Below, one piece after another: positions 1 to 9,416 of a stretch of 64,000 nucleotides of DNA. The DNA lies in assembly GCA_031277855.1 (NCBI GenBank), contig JAITLO010000027.1:1-64000 (forward strand), read 5' to 3'. Under the pieces are notes generated by a model, which saw only the letters and a program-made list of their open reading frames with translations, had not been told where the DNA came from and did no database searches. How positions within the stretch are numbered: position 1 is the first letter of the stretch; each line of letters opens with the position of its first letter. This DNA is from Acidovorax sp. (GTDB taxonomy: Bacteria; Pseudomonadota; Gammaproteobacteria; Burkholderiales; Burkholderiaceae_C). The position numbers and the translations under genes are program-made.

Positions 1-2019
1 GTGATCGACTTCATCGACATGGAAGAGTCGAAGAACCGCCGCGAAGTGGAAAACCGCCTGCGCGACGCGCTGCGCCAGGACCGCGCCCGCGTGCAGTTCG
101 GCACCATCAGCAAGTTCGGTCTGATGGAAATGAGCCGCCAGCGCCTCAAGCCTGCGCTCTCCGAAGGCGCCCACATCAACTGCCCACGTTGCGGCGGCTC
201 CGGCCATATCCGCGACACCGAGTCCTCGGCCCTGCAAATCCTGCGCATCATCCAGGAAGAGTCCATGAAGGACAACACGGCCGCTGTGCACTGCCAGGTG
301 CCGGTGGAAGTGGCCAGCTTCCTGCTGAACGAAAAGCGCACCGAGATCACCAAGATCGAACTCAAGCAGCGCGTGTCCGTGATGCTGGTGCCCAACAAGT
401 CGCTGGACACCCCGCACTACAAGCTCGAGCGCCTCAAGCACGACGACCCACGCCTGGAAAACCTGGACGCCAGCTACAAGCTGGCCGATGTGGCCGACGA
501 CCAGACCAAGGTCACCCGCCGCTCGCAGGAGCCCACCAACAAGCAGACCCCCATCATCAAGGGTGTGCTGCCCGATGTGCCGGCCCCCGTGGCCGAGCCA
601 CGCCCCCAGCCTGCCGCACGCCCCGCCCCACAGCGCGGCAATGCCGCTGCTGCAGCACCGGCCGCCAAACCTGCACGCACCGAAGTGCGCGAGCAAGGCT
701 TCTTCTCCTGGCTCAAGAGCCTGTTCGGCTTTGGTGCCCCGGCCGCACAGCCCACGCCCGAGCCAACACCTGCCGCCAAGCCCGAAGGCCAGCGCGATGC
801 GCGCCGTGATAGCCGCAACGGCGAAGGCCGTGGCCGCCGCAACGAGCGCGGCGGCAGCCGTGGCGAACGCACCGAGGGCAGCGAAGGCCGCGAGCGCAGC
901 AGCAATGGCCGCCGCGGCGAGCGCAATGCCAACAACGAAGCCCGCAACAACCGTCCGCAAGACGGCGAACGCACCGAACGCGCACCACGCCGCGAACGTG
1001 GTGACCGCCCCGAGCGTGGCGAGCGCCGCGATGCCGAGCAACGCCTGTCCCCCCAGGAAGGCGTGGCCCAGCAAGTCGAAGGCGTGAGCCTGGACGCTGG
1101 CAGCGAACAGCCCCGCAGCGAACGCGCACCGCGCCGCGAGCGTGGTGAACGTGGTGAACGTGGCGAGCGCACCGAACGCGGAGAAGGCCAAGGCCGTCGC
1201 GAACGTGGTGAGCGTGGCGAAGGCCAAGGCCGCCGCGAGCGCAGCCAGCCCGCTGCCGAAGCCCCACAGGCCACCGAGCAGCTGGACGCCACCGCCCTGC
1301 CGCAAGAAGGCGAAGCCGTTGCAGCACCTGGCGGTGAAGACGGTGCACCGCGCCAGCGCCGCTCGCGTGACCGCTATGGCCGCGACCGCCGCCGTGGCAG
1401 CCGCGAGCAAGATGGTGTCGAAGGTGAAGCCAGCGAAAGCGGCGAATCCAGCCTGCCCGTGGCCGCAGCCGAGCACGCCGAAGCCGTGGCGCAGACCGTT
1501 GCCGCTGACAACGTCGTGGAATCTGCCACCGACGAAGCAGCACCGGCCCGCCGCAGCTACTTCGAACGCGCTGCAGTGCCCGCAGCCACTGTGTCTGCCG
1601 CTACCGATGTGGAAGCAGCTACCCCTGTGACCGCAGCCGCAGAGCCTGCCTACGCAGCGCCCGTGGAAGCCGCACCCGAAGTGACGGCGCCGGTTGTTGC
1701 AGTCGCAGCCGCTCCTGCACCTGCGCCAGCCCCTGCAGCCCCCACCAGCCGCATGCCCCGCATCGGCCAGTACCAGCTGCCGCTGGAAAGCTTGCAGCAG
1801 ATTGCCACGGCCTCTGGCCTGGAGTGGATCAACTCCGACGCCGACAAAATCGCCGCCGTCCAGGCCGCAATTGCCGCCGAGCCCAAGCCCGTGCGCATTC
1901 CACGTGAACGCCCACCGGTGGTGGTGATCGACCAAGGCCCTCTGGTACTGGTCGAAACCCGCAAGGATCTGGCCGCCATGACGCTGCCCTTCGAGCGCGA
2001 AAACAGCAGCGCTGTCTAA
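1..2019 (+). CDS. rne: Ribonuclease E, C-terminal part (5' end outside window)
   Basis: RNase E is the endonuclease that starts mRNA decay and processes rRNA and tRNA precursors. The window begins inside the catalytic half: the sequence runs through the end of the DNase I-like region and the zinc-link motif CPRCGGSGHIR (about residue 61 of the visible part), then the small domain. From about residue 170 it becomes a low-complexity Arg/Glu/Gly/Ala/Pro-rich tail with GER/RRERGE repeats, typical of the disordered RNA- and partner-binding scaffold. A conserved C-terminal block (RIGQYQLPLESLQQIA, later VVVIDQGPLVLVET) resembles other betaproteobacterial RNase E proteins. The GTG at base 1 is a coincidence of the cut and not the real start. 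An intrinsic terminator follows the stop codon. Confidence 0.95.
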   Translation: MIDFIDMEESKNRREVENRLRDALRQDRARVQFGTISKFGLMEMSRQRLKPALSEGAHINCPRCGGSGHIRDTESSALQILRIIQEESMKDNTAAVHCQVPVEVASFLLNEKRTEITKIELKQRVSVMLVPNKSLDTPHYKLERLKHDDPRLENLDASYKLADVADDQTKVTRRSQEPTNKQTPIIKGVLPDVPAPVAEPRPQPAARPAPQRGNAAAAAPAAKPARTEVREQGFFSWLKSLFGFGAPAAQPTPEPTPAAKPEGQRDARRDSRNGEGRGRRNERGGSRGERTEGSEGRERSSNGRRGERNANNEARNNRPQDGERTERAPRRERGDRPERGERRDAEQRLSPQEGVAQQVEGVSLDAGSEQPRSERAPRRERGERGERGERTERGEGQGRRERGERGEGQGRRERSQPAAEAPQATEQLDATALPQEGEAVAAPGGEDGAPRQRRSRDRYGRDRRRGSREQDGVEGEASESGESSLPVAAAEHAEAVAQTVAADNVVESATDEAAPARRSYFERAAVPAATVSAATDVEAATPVTAAAEPAYAAPVEAAPEVTAPVVAVAAAPAPAPAPAAPTSRMPRIGQYQLPLESLQQIATASGLEWINSDADKIAAVQAAIAAEPKPVRIPRERPPVVVIDQGPLVLVETRKDLAAMTLPFERENSSAV

Positions 2020-2034
2020 GCGCTGCAGCAGATA

Positions 2035-2063
2035 ACAGGGGCCCTCGCGGCCCCTGTTTTTTT
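2035..2063 (+). terminator. Intrinsic terminator of rne
   Basis: A perfect 9-bp stem ACAGGGGCC / GGCCCCTGT with loop CTCGC is followed by a run of seven T, 16 bases after the rne stop codon. Confidence 0.9.
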
Positions 2064-2144
2064 ACGCCTGCACAGAATACGGAGGGGTGGAGACTGCCGG
2101 AGTGGGCCTTCCCAATACAGCGGGCATGCAATCCCACCCCACAA

Positions 2145-2237
2145 CGACCAGACAGCGCTTCAGGCGCGGCGCGGGCCCGCAGACAGTGCATGTGCACGGC
2201 AAGGGCCCGCAACAAAGCATCAAGCGCTGTATGGGCG
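2145..2237 (+). repeat. Structured interspersed repeat, copy A
   Basis: First of five related 93-95 nt elements in the window. Pairings seen: outer CGACCA/TGGGCG (one mismatch), then ACAGCGCTT/AAGCGCTGT, middle GCGGGCCC/GGGCCCGC, inner GTGC-ATGT-GCAC. Conserved unpaired segments are GCAGACA, GGCAA and GCAACAAAGCAT. It lies between the rne terminator and yaaA and fills most of that 306-base gap. The other copies keep the stems with different bases, so an RNA-level structure is likely. Family identity unknown. Confidence 0.8.
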
Positions 2238-2325
2238 TCCTCCAACAAAGTCCACTCCAGCTGCGACACTCCTCTGACCTTCCCTCCACCACCCGTTTTC
2301 TGGGTCTTTCGTTTCATCGTTTGCC

Positions 2326-3102
2326 ATGTTGTTTCTGCTTTCCCCGGCCAAATCTCTGGACTACGACAGCCCCTTGCCTAAGGGCCTGCCCCATACATTG
2401 CCCCAGTTCATCCCCCAATCCCAGGCCCTGATCGAAGTGCTGCGGACCTTGGCCCCGCAAGACGTGGCCAGCCTGATGTCCATCAGCGACAAACTGGCCG
2501 CGCTGAATGTGGGCCGCTACGCAGCCTGGAGCCCGGATTTCAATGCCGGCAATGCCCGCCAGGCCTTGCTGGCCTTCAATGGCGATGTCTACACCGGCCT
2601 GCAGGCGCAGACGCTGTCCGTGCCGGACCTGCAATGGGCGCAGGAGCATGTATGCATTCTGAGCGGCCTGTACGGGGTGCTGCGTCCGCTGGACTGGATG
2701 CAACCCTATCGCCTGGAAATGGGCACCCGGCTGGTCACGGACCATGGCAGCAATCTCTACCAGTACTGGGGCACGCGCATTGCCGAGCACCTGAACCAGC
2801 GCCAGCAGAGCAGCAAGACCCCCGTGGTCATCAACCTGGCCTCTCAGGAATACTTCAAGTCAGTCGACCTGCAACACCTCAAGGCCCGCGTCATCGAATG
2901 CGTGTTCGAGGACTTCAAGGGCGGCAAGTACAAAATCATCAGCTTCCATGCCAAGCGCGCGCGCGGCTTGATGGCACGCTATGCCATTGAGCAGCGCATC
3001 ACCCATCCGGCACAGCTTCAGGGTTTTGAGGCCGAAGGCTATGCTTATGCACAGCAAGCCTCGAGCCCTGATCGTTGGGTGTTCCGCCGTACTGCGCCTT
3101 GA
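2326..3102 (+). CDS. yaaA: YaaA family peroxide-stress protein
   Basis: A 258-residue protein of the YaaA (formerly DUF328/UPF0246) family, whose E. coli member binds DNA, is induced by OxyR and limits intracellular free iron during hydrogen peroxide stress. The N-terminal signature MLFLLSPAKSLDY and the internal FEDFKGGKYKIISFHAKRAR segment are characteristic, and the length matches the family (about 257). ATG at 2326 is the only start that gives the conserved N terminus. The oxygenase gene downstream begins 55 bases after the stop, so cotranscription is possible. Confidence 0.92.
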   Translation: MLFLLSPAKSLDYDSPLPKGLPHTLPQFIPQSQALIEVLRTLAPQDVASLMSISDKLAALNVGRYAAWSPDFNAGNARQALLAFNGDVYTGLQAQTLSVPDLQWAQEHVCILSGLYGVLRPLDWMQPYRLEMGTRLVTDHGSNLYQYWGTRIAEHLNQRQQSSKTPVVINLASQEYFKSVDLQHLKARVIECVFEDFKGGKYKIISFHAKRARGLMARYAIEQRITHPAQLQGFEAEGYAYAQQASSPDRWVFRRTAP

Positions 3103-3157
3103 GCGTGCGCTGACGGCCTTTGCCCGGGGCCATGCCCACTGTCATGGAGACCTGTCT

Positions 3158-4045
3158 ATGCCTGAGCGCGATACCGCCATCTTTTCCCCGGAACAGCTGT
3201 CTGCGGCGGTCCCCGGCTCCACGCCCGAGTTGATGCAGTGGCTGCACCTGCAACTACAAGCCGGCCAGCCCAGCGCCAGTTTGCGGCAGTCTCTGCGTGA
3301 TACAGGCTGGACCGACAGCGTAGCCCACCAGGCTCTGCAGGCCCTGGAGCAATGGCTTGCAGGGCCTGCGCAGTTTGACGACAGCGCAGCACCGCTGCCG
3401 GGTGCCGATCTCTCGCAGCGCCCCTGCCTGCTGGATGCAGGCGACTGTCAGGTCCAGGTGCTGATGAGCATGGAGCAGCCCCATATCGTGCTACTGGGCG
3501 CACTGCTCAGCCCTGCAGAGTGCGATGCCATCATTGCCGCTGCCCAGCCGCAGATGGCACGCTCGCGCACCGTGGCCATACGCACCGGTGGAGAAGAGAT
3601 CAACGCCGACCGCACCAGCGAAGGCATGTTTTTCCAGCGCGGCCAGACCCCCGAGGTGCAGCGCCTGGAAGCCAGGCTGGCCAGGCTGCTGCGTTGGCCA
3701 CTGGAGAACGGCGAAGGCCTGCAGGTGCTGCGCTACGGCCCAGGCGCCGAATACAAACCCCACCACGATTACTTCGACCCGGCCGAGCCCGGCACGCCCA
3801 CCATTCTTCGCCGTGGTGGCCAGCGCGTTGGCACGGTGGTCATCTATCTGAACGAGCCCGAAGAAGGTGGCGGCACCTATTTCCCCGAGACCGGACTGCG
3901 CATCCAGCCGCGCAGGGGCAATGCCGTGTTCTTCCGCTATGCCCAGCCCCAAGCCCATACACTGACGCTGCATGGCGGCGACCCTGTGCTGCGCGGCGAA
4001 AAATGGATTGCCACCAAGTGGCTGCGCGAAGGTGAGTTCCACTGA
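3158..4045 (+). CDS. 2-oxoglutarate/Fe(II)-dependent prolyl 4-hydroxylase-like oxygenase
   Basis: A 295-residue protein whose C-terminal half is a P4Hc-type double-stranded beta-helix. The iron ligands are H202 and D204 in HHDYFDP and H272 in LHGGDPV, and K282 in RGEKW is the expected 2-oxoglutarate anchor. The first 100 residues resemble the helical N-terminal region seen in bacterial homologues. Substrate cannot be told from sequence; bacterial members hydroxylate proline in proteins such as EF-Tu or free peptides. An ATG at 3158 with GGAGA about 8 bases upstream is preferred over longer in-frame starts that overlap yaaA. Probably in one transcript with yaaA. Confidence 0.88.
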   Translation: MPERDTAIFSPEQLSAAVPGSTPELMQWLHLQLQAGQPSASLRQSLRDTGWTDSVAHQALQALEQWLAGPAQFDDSAAPLPGADLSQRPCLLDAGDCQVQVLMSMEQPHIVLLGALLSPAECDAIIAAAQPQMARSRTVAIRTGGEEINADRTSEGMFFQRGQTPEVQRLEARLARLLRWPLENGEGLQVLRYGPGAEYKPHHDYFDPAEPGTPTILRRGGQRVGTVVIYLNEPEEGGGTYFPETGLRIQPRRGNAVFFRYAQPQAHTLTLHGGDPVLRGEKWIATKWLREGEFH

Positions 4046-4132
4046 ACACCTGGCCCCTGCCGCCACCCTTTACTTCTCCAGTCAAAACCGGCTCTAACGC
4101 TGATACGACAAGCGTTGACAGCTCACTTTTCG

Positions 4133-4978
4133 ATGAACACCCTTGAACAATCCCAACTGGGCAAGACTTCGGCCTATGCCGACCAGTACGACCCTGGCCT
4201 GCTCTTTCCCCTGCCCCGTGCGGCCAAGCGCGAGGAAATCGGCATCCACGGCCAGCTGCCTTTTTTTGGTGCCGATCTGTGGACCGGCTATGAGCTGTCC
4301 TGGCTGAACCTGCGCGGCAAGCCCCAGGTGGCCCTGGTGCATTTCCACATCCCCTGCGAGACGCCGAATATTGTCGAGAGCAAGTCCTTCAAGCTCTATC
4401 TGAACAGCTTTAACAACAGCCGCTTTGCCAGCGCCGACGAGGTGCAGGCCAAGCTGCGCGCCGATGTCAGCGAAGCCGTGTGGCGCGGCGCCCCGCAGGC
4501 CGCCACCGTGGGCGTGCGCCTGGTGCTGCCCGAGGCCTTTGCCACGCAAAAAGTGCAGGAGCTGCAAGGCCTGGAGCTGGACCGCCTGGATGTGGAATGC
4601 AGCGACTACCAGCCCCGCCCGGATCTGCTGCGCGCCGACAGCGACAACCCTCCGGTGAGCGAAACCCTGGTCAGCCATTTGCTCAAGAGCAACTGTCTGG
4701 TCACCGGCCAGCCCGACTGGGGCAGCGTGCAAATCAGCTACACCGGCCCGGCCATAGACCAAGAAGGGCTGCTGAAATACATCGTCAGCTTTCGCAACCA
4801 CAACGAGTTCCACGAGCAATGCGTGGAACGCATCTTCACTGACATCTGGCGCCAATGCCAGCCACTCAAACTCAGCGTCTACGCCCGCTACACCCGCCGC
4901 GGCGGCCTGGACATTAGCCCCTTGCGCACCAGCCATCCGCAAGCCATGCCCGCCCCACAGCGCACCGCAAGGCAGTAA
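4133..4978 (+). CDS. queF: NADPH-dependent 7-cyano-7-deazaguanine reductase QueF
   Basis: QueF reduces preQ0 to preQ1 in queuosine tRNA modification. The 281-residue length is that of the long (YqcD-type, bimodular) subfamily found in E. coli. Motifs seen are [13 protein letters not shown] (residues 82-94, NADPH-binding QueF motif) and [12 protein letters not shown], with C188 as the nucleophile that forms the thioimide and D195 as the catalytic acid. An ATG at 4133 is preferred to an in-frame TTG at 4115 because it gives the family-standard N terminus. No other queuosine genes are nearby. It converges on the large unknown gene at 5213-7519, with a structured repeat between them. Confidence 0.95.
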   Translation: MNTLEQSQLGKTSAYADQYDPGLLFPLPRAAKREEIGIHGQLPFFGADLWTGYELSWLNLRGKPQVALVHFHIPCETPNIVESKSFKLYLNSFNNSRFASADEVQAKLRADVSEAVWRGAPQAATVGVRLVLPEAFATQKVQELQGLELDRLDVECSDYQPRPDLLRADSDNPPVSETLVSHLLKSNCLVTGQPDWGSVQISYTGPAIDQEGLLKYIVSFRNHNEFHEQCVERIFTDIWRQCQPLKLSVYARYTRRGGLDISPLRTSHPQAMPAPQRTARQ

Positions 4979-5049
4979 AGAGCACACGGCTGCTTGCTCA
5001 GCCGGAGCGGGCCTTGGATATCCAGCGGGCGCCGGTCTGCCCTCCACAA

Positions 5050-5143
5050 CGGCCAGACAGCGCTTCAGGCGCGGCGTCTCGCCCGCAGGCAGTATCTCTA
5101 TACGACCAGGGCGAGCAACAAAGCATGAAGCGCTGTATGGCTG
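5050..5143 (+). repeat. Structured interspersed repeat, copy B
   Basis: Second copy (94 nt). Stems: CGGCCA/TGGCTG (one G.T pair), ACAGCGCTTCA/TGAAGCGCTGT, CTCGCCC/GGGCGAG and GTAT-CTCT-ATAC. The middle and inner stems differ from copy A on both strands yet still pair. The flanks also match other copies (CCACAACG before, CTCAAC after). It sits between convergent queF and the unknown gene. Confidence 0.8.
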
Positions 5144-5212
5144 CCTCAACTCCAGGCACCAGCCAAGCCGAAAGGCTTGGCAAGCCAACACACTTTGAAA
5201 GTGCCGTTGGGT

Positions 5213-7519
5213 TTAACGGCCTTGGTCCCAGGGCCAGTCGTCGCGTTGGAGCAGCACTTGGGTATAGCGATGATCCTGCTTGCGCAACCACAACCCACGC
5301 GCACCCTCGGTCAAACGCTCCACCTTGGCCTGGTCCCAAGCGCTGCCGGCCACGGTCTGGCGCGGCGCCTTGGTCGCCTCACCTTCTGCCGTCTGCGTTT
5401 TCGCTGGCGTGCCATCGCGCCAGTGCAGGCCACTGGCGTCCCAGCCCAGCAGCAGCGGCAGGCCGGCACGCAGCTCCAGCGTGCGCACTTCCCGGGCGTC
5501 GGGGCGCAGCCAGTGCAGCAACCAATGGTGGGCCTGGTCATTGGATTGCGCAGCCAGCTCCAGCACGGCCCAGCCCTTGCCTTCAGGCTGTGGCAGCGCA
5601 CAGGGGCCGGTGCCACACAACACGGCACCGCCGCTGGTGACGCTCACCCCCTGAATGCGCGGCTGCTCGGGTGACCAGCTGTTGTCCGCCCCCTGGTGGA
5701 TACCGCCCCACCACCACAGCTCATCGCCTCCTGGCGCAAAGCGCCAGACATAGTCGCCATCAGCACAGGGGTGCTGCACCTGGTGGGCCTCACGCCAGCG
5801 TGGCTGCAGGCGCCAGAAGCCATGCACATCCTGGGCAATGTCACGCCACTCATAGACTGCGGAATTGTCGATCTGCCCCAGCGGGCCCGGTGATGGTTCT
5901 TGCACCGGCCAGCGCCAGGTGCCCACACCGGCCTCGACCTGCTTGTCGGCCACGCAGCCCACCAGCACCAGGGCCTGAACCCGAGCCCCCTGGCGGGCGC
6001 CCGAAGGTGCAGGCCGTAAACGTACGACGGCACCTGGAAGGTCCACACGCTGCAGTTGCTCACCATCCCATATCTGCACATAGCGCACACCACCATGACG
6101 CGGCACTGCTCCGGAAGGCAGCAGCACGGCCCAACGGCCACGCACCACCACATGCTCCAGCTCCCAGGTGTTGGGGAACTTCTGCCCACCCCATTGCAGC
6201 TGATAGCCTGCCGTGGCGCCATGCACATCGGCTGCGGCTTCGGTCAATGTCCACTCCAGTACCGCGCCTGCCACCGGCTGGCTGCGTGCCCTCCAGCGTT
6301 CGGGGTGCTGCAAGTCCCGCAGCCAGGCCAGCGATGTGCGCGGTTGCGGGCGCACCAGCACCCGGCCGTCACGCGTATGGGCTGCGGCATTCTCGGTGTC
6401 GCTGAGCGTGCAGCTGAGGCTGCGGCCATCGTGCAGGCGTTCCAGCTCCGGGGTGTCGATCAGCATGCGCTGCACCAGCACCTCGCCATCCCATTCCAGC
6501 GCAGACGGAGCGGCCGGGGCATCGGGGTCTTGCGGAGGGGGAATGTCCACGGTCAGCGTCCAGGGCTTGCGGTCTTCCGGCATATGGCCGGACCAGTGCT
6601 GCCAGCCATAGCTCTTGCTCCACACCGCCATCTGCTCCTGCCGGTCTTCGCCTTCGGAAAGCAAGACTCCCAACAGGGCCAGAGCCTGGCCATCACCACG
6701 CCATTGCAGGCAAGGATGGCCGGGAACACCCCATGGCTGGGGTGCATCGTCAAAGTACAGCTGCCACACCGGCTGCTCCAGCGCCTGCATGGGGTTGCGC
6801 AGCACGCGCAGCGAAGCCGGCAGATGGCGCTGCAGCGACAGCTTGACCGCCGCATCCCTGGGCGGCTTGGGCAAGGTGGGCGGCACCATCTGGCTGGCAT
6901 CCGGCATGCAGTCCAGTGGAATCCACAAATCCAGAGCAGCCACCAGCTCCTGGGCGCTGCGCGATACATGCTCAGCCAGCCAGGTGTCGCATTCCTCATC
7001 GCTCCAGGCGTTCTGCCCCTCTTCGGCCGCTGCCCCCTGGGCCAGATTCCAGCGCGGCAGGTGGCCGTATACGGCCGTCACGGCCGTGGCCTCCTCATGG
7101 TTCAGCAACCAGCAACGGCGCGTCTTGCGGTCCACCAGGCGGGCCACCTGACCGGCATGGCCGCTGGTACGCATCCAGCGCCCATCGAAGGAGGTGTGGA
7201 AATGGTCTTCCCAGACATGGGGCAGGTAAATGCCGTCGGCGCACAGCAGATCGCCATAGACCGGTCCGCCCATGCCTCGCTCGCCCTGGGCACGAAACTC
7301 CACATCCTTGGGGGAAGCGTCGGGAGCCGCTGCGGCCAGGTGGTGCTGCAGCGATGCAGGACGCTTGGCCGCTGCCGCAGGCGCGGCCGATGATGCGGCC
7401 TGCTCGGCCTCAGGTCTGCGGATCTTCAGCAAACCAAAGGCGCGCCGGCTCCACCACAGCAGCCAGACGCCCAACACTGCCAGCAGCAGCCAACCCAACA
7501 GACTCATAAGGGATTTCAT
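5213..7519 (-). CDS. Unknown large membrane-anchored protein
   Basis: A 768-residue protein I do not recognise. It opens with MKSLMSLLGW and one hydrophobic segment (about residues 5-23, ending WWSRR), then an Ala/Pro-rich linker to about residue 70 and about 700 soluble residues unusually rich in tryptophan (WEDHF, RWNLAQ, WSDEECDTW, WLLHWLRPD). This suggests a single-pass protein with a large domain built of beta strands, perhaps propeller-like; that is inference from composition only. Internal stretches with spaced W-G and D-G turns recur but no clean repeat unit is visible. ATG at 7519 was chosen as the first start before the membrane segment; 7507 is possible and neither has a good ribosome-binding site. 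It stands alone between a convergent queF and the chemoreceptor terminator. Confidence 0.6.
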   Translation of the reverse strand: MKSLMSLLGWLLLAVLGVWLLWWSRRAFGLLKIRRPEAEQAASSAAPAAAAKRPASLQHHLAAAAPDASPKDVEFRAQGERGMGGPVYGDLLCADGIYLPHVWEDHFHTSFDGRWMRTSGHAGQVARLVDRKTRRCWLLNHEEATAVTAVYGHLPRWNLAQGAAAEEGQNAWSDEECDTWLAEHVSRSAQELVAALDLWIPLDCMPDASQMVPPTLPKPPRDAAVKLSLQRHLPASLRVLRNPMQALEQPVWQLYFDDAPQPWGVPGHPCLQWRGDGQALALLGVLLSEGEDRQEQMAVWSKSYGWQHWSGHMPEDRKPWTLTVDIPPPQDPDAPAAPSALEWDGEVLVQRMLIDTPELERLHDGRSLSCTLSDTENAAAHTRDGRVLVRPQPRTSLAWLRDLQHPERWRARSQPVAGAVLEWTLTEAAADVHGATAGYQLQWGGQKFPNTWELEHVVVRGRWAVLLPSGAVPRHGGVRYVQIWDGEQLQRVDLPGAVVRLRPAPSGARQGARVQALVLVGCVADKQVEAGVGTWRWPVQEPSPGPLGQIDNSAVYEWRDIAQDVHGFWRLQPRWREAHQVQHPCADGDYVWRFAPGGDELWWWGGIHQGADNSWSPEQPRIQGVSVTSGGAVLCGTGPCALPQPEGKGWAVLELAAQSNDQAHHWLLHWLRPDAREVRTLELRAGLPLLLGWDASGLHWRDGTPAKTQTAEGEATKAPRQTVAGSAWDQAKVERLTEGARGLWLRKQDHRYTQVLLQRDDWPWDQGR

Positions 7520-7585
7520 AAATGTGGATGCTACCCAAGCCAGACCGGCTGGGGCATGCTTATTGAAGCTTCGGTGCACTCCCAT

Positions 7586-7617
7586 GCAAAAAGGCGGCCC
7601 TTGGACCGCCTTTTTGC
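7586..7617 (-). terminator. Bidirectional intrinsic terminator after the first chemoreceptor
   Basis: A perfect 12-bp stem GCAAAAAGGCGG / CCGCCTTTTTGC with an 8-base loop lies about 50 bases past the stop codon of the minus-strand chemoreceptor. The A and T runs form the base of the stem, so it can act in both directions. Confidence 0.85.
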
Positions 7618-7668
7618 ACGTTTGGCACCACAGGGTGTTGCGCCGGGGCCGCAGTGGCACCGGGCATT

Positions 7669-9228
7669 TCAGCGCATGGTGAACACGTCCACCGAGCGCT
7701 CCAGCGTCTGGGCGCTGTGGCGCAGCGAATGGGCCGCGCTGGTGGACTCTTCCACCAGGGCCGCGTTTTGCTGGGTGACCGAGTCCAGATGGGCCACGGC
7801 TTCGTTGACCTGGGCAATGCCCAGAGACTGCTCGCGCGTGGCAATGCTGATCTGGTGCACCATCTCGCTGACCCGCTCCACGGCATCCACCATGCCGCTG
7901 ATGGTCTGGCCTGCGGCATCCATGCGGGCATTGCCGTCATTGATGCCATCCACGGTGCGGTTGATCAGCACGCTGATTTCCTTGGCCGCCTCGGCGCTGC
8001 GCTGGGCCAGGGCCCGCACCTCGCCAGCCACCACGGCAAAGCCACGGCCTTGCTCGCCGGCGCGGGCGGCCTCCACGGCGGCGTTCAGCGCCAGCAGATT
8101 GGTCTGGAAAGCAATGCTTTCGATAACGCCAATGATTTCCCGCATGCGGGTGGAAGAACCACGGATATGCTCCATGGCCGAACCCACCTCCTCGATGGCA
8201 GAGCCGCTGTGGCGCGCCACATCTTTGCTGGCCTCGCTCTCGCGCTCCATCACCTGGGCCATGTCGGCCGTCTGGGCCACGGTGCCGGAGATTTCCTCCA
8301 TCGAGGCTGCGGTCTCCTGCAGATTGCTGGACTGGGACTCGGTACGGGCCGCCAGATCCTGGCTGCCATGGGCGATTTCCTGGGCGGTGACGGCAAAGCC
8401 CTTGACCTCGCTGCGCACATCGCCCACCACGGCGCGCAAATTGATCTGGATCTGCAGCAAACGCTGCATCAACGCCCCCATGTCTCCGCCGTAGGTGTGC
8501 TGGCAGTCGGTAGACAGATTGCAGCTGGCAATATCGGCGGCAAAGCGGCTGGCCTGCTCCAGGCCACGCACGCAGCGGTCATAAAAGCGCCAGGTGATCC
8601 AGGCACCTCCGGCCAGCAGCACGGCCAGGCGCGTACCCCAGGCCGGCGCACCTTGCCAGCCCAGCATGTCGGGCAGCATCAGCAACAAGGCCAGCACCGC
8701 CAGCATCAGCTCCATGCGCACCACCATGCCCACATCCTTGCGGCTGTCCCACCAGCCGCGCAGGCCCTTGTGGCGTATCTCACCGGAGCGCAGGCGGAAG
8801 CTTTCCTGGCCGGTTTCGGCCTCGGTGCGCATGCGCGCATAAAGGGCCTCGGCCGCCTGAATCTCAGCGGCAGCAGGTTTGGTGCGCACCGACAGATAAC
8901 CCTTGGGCTTGCCCCCTTCCATGATGGGCGTGACATTGGCCCGCACCCAGTAGTGGTCCCCGTTTTTGCGCCGGTTCTTGACCAGGGCCGTCCAGGGATA
9001 GCCATGGGCAATCGTGCGCCACAGGTCCTTGAACGCAGCTGCCGGCATATCGGGGTGGCGGATCAGGTTGTGGGGCTGGCCTATGAGCTCTTCATACGTG
9101 TAACCACTCACACTGGTGAATGCCGCATTGCAATGGGTAATCTCGCCCTTGGGATTGGTAATCGAGACCAGTAATTCATTCCCAGGAAAATCGTAATTGT
9201 TCTGGGTAACTGGCAGATTGATGCGCAT
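7669..9228 (-). CDS. Aer-like methyl-accepting chemotaxis protein
   Basis: A 519-residue receptor that should report redox or oxygen state to CheA/CheW. Order: N-terminal PAS domain (about residues 10-125; signature [20 protein letters not shown], then YWVRANVTPI), two membrane helices near residues 180-235 (VLALLLMLPDML and LAVLLAGGAWITW), a short linker, then the signalling domain with the hairpin tip [26 protein letters not shown]. This layout is that of Aer, which binds FAD in the PAS domain and senses from the cytoplasmic side. The ATG at 9228 gives MRINLP, aligning with MRTNLP of the neighbouring paralogue. The end (VDVFTMR) has no CheR-docking pentapeptide. Confidence 0.9.
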   Translation of the reverse strand: MRINLPVTQNNYDFPGNELLVSITNPKGEITHCNAAFTSVSGYTYEELIGQPHNLIRHPDMPAAAFKDLWRTIAHGYPWTALVKNRRKNGDHYWVRANVTPIMEGGKPKGYLSVRTKPAAAEIQAAEALYARMRTEAETGQESFRLRSGEIRHKGLRGWWDSRKDVGMVVRMELMLAVLALLLMLPDMLGWQGAPAWGTRLAVLLAGGAWITWRFYDRCVRGLEQASRFAADIASCNLSTDCQHTYGGDMGALMQRLLQIQINLRAVVGDVRSEVKGFAVTAQEIAHGSQDLAARTESQSSNLQETAASMEEISGTVAQTADMAQVMERESEASKDVARHSGSAIEEVGSAMEHIRGSSTRMREIIGVIESIAFQTNLLALNAAVEAARAGEQGRGFAVVAGEVRALAQRSAEAAKEISVLINRTVDGINDGNARMDAAGQTISGMVDAVERVSEMVHQISIATREQSLGIAQVNEAVAHLDSVTQQNAALVEESTSAAHSLRHSAQTLERSVDVFTMR

Positions 9229-9281
9229 GTGCAGATGGTTCCTCAACGGTGCCTGAACCTGGGCAGGCACATGACAAAAGA

Positions 9282-9312
9282 CCGCTGCGAAACAGTGTGA
9301 GTTTCGCAGCGG
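9282..9312 (-). terminator. Intrinsic terminator between the two chemoreceptor genes
   Basis: A perfect 12-bp stem CCGCTGCGAAAC / GTTTCGCAGCGG with a 7-base loop is followed on the minus strand by TCTTTTG. It lies after the stop of the 9417-11084 gene, so the two paralogues are probably separate transcripts. Confidence 0.85.
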
Positions 9313-9416
9313 CCCTCAACGATCTCTGGATCATCGCACATGACGTCAGGGCATAGAGCGCTGCCGACAGGGAAAATCCATGCTGTTTACGGCACTACCA
9401 CCCTCGCGTGCCGCGC

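Noticed and set aside
1-3. GTG at the first base as the start codon of rne
   Set aside because: The visible sequence begins inside the catalytic domain of RNase E, so the true start lies upstream of the window.
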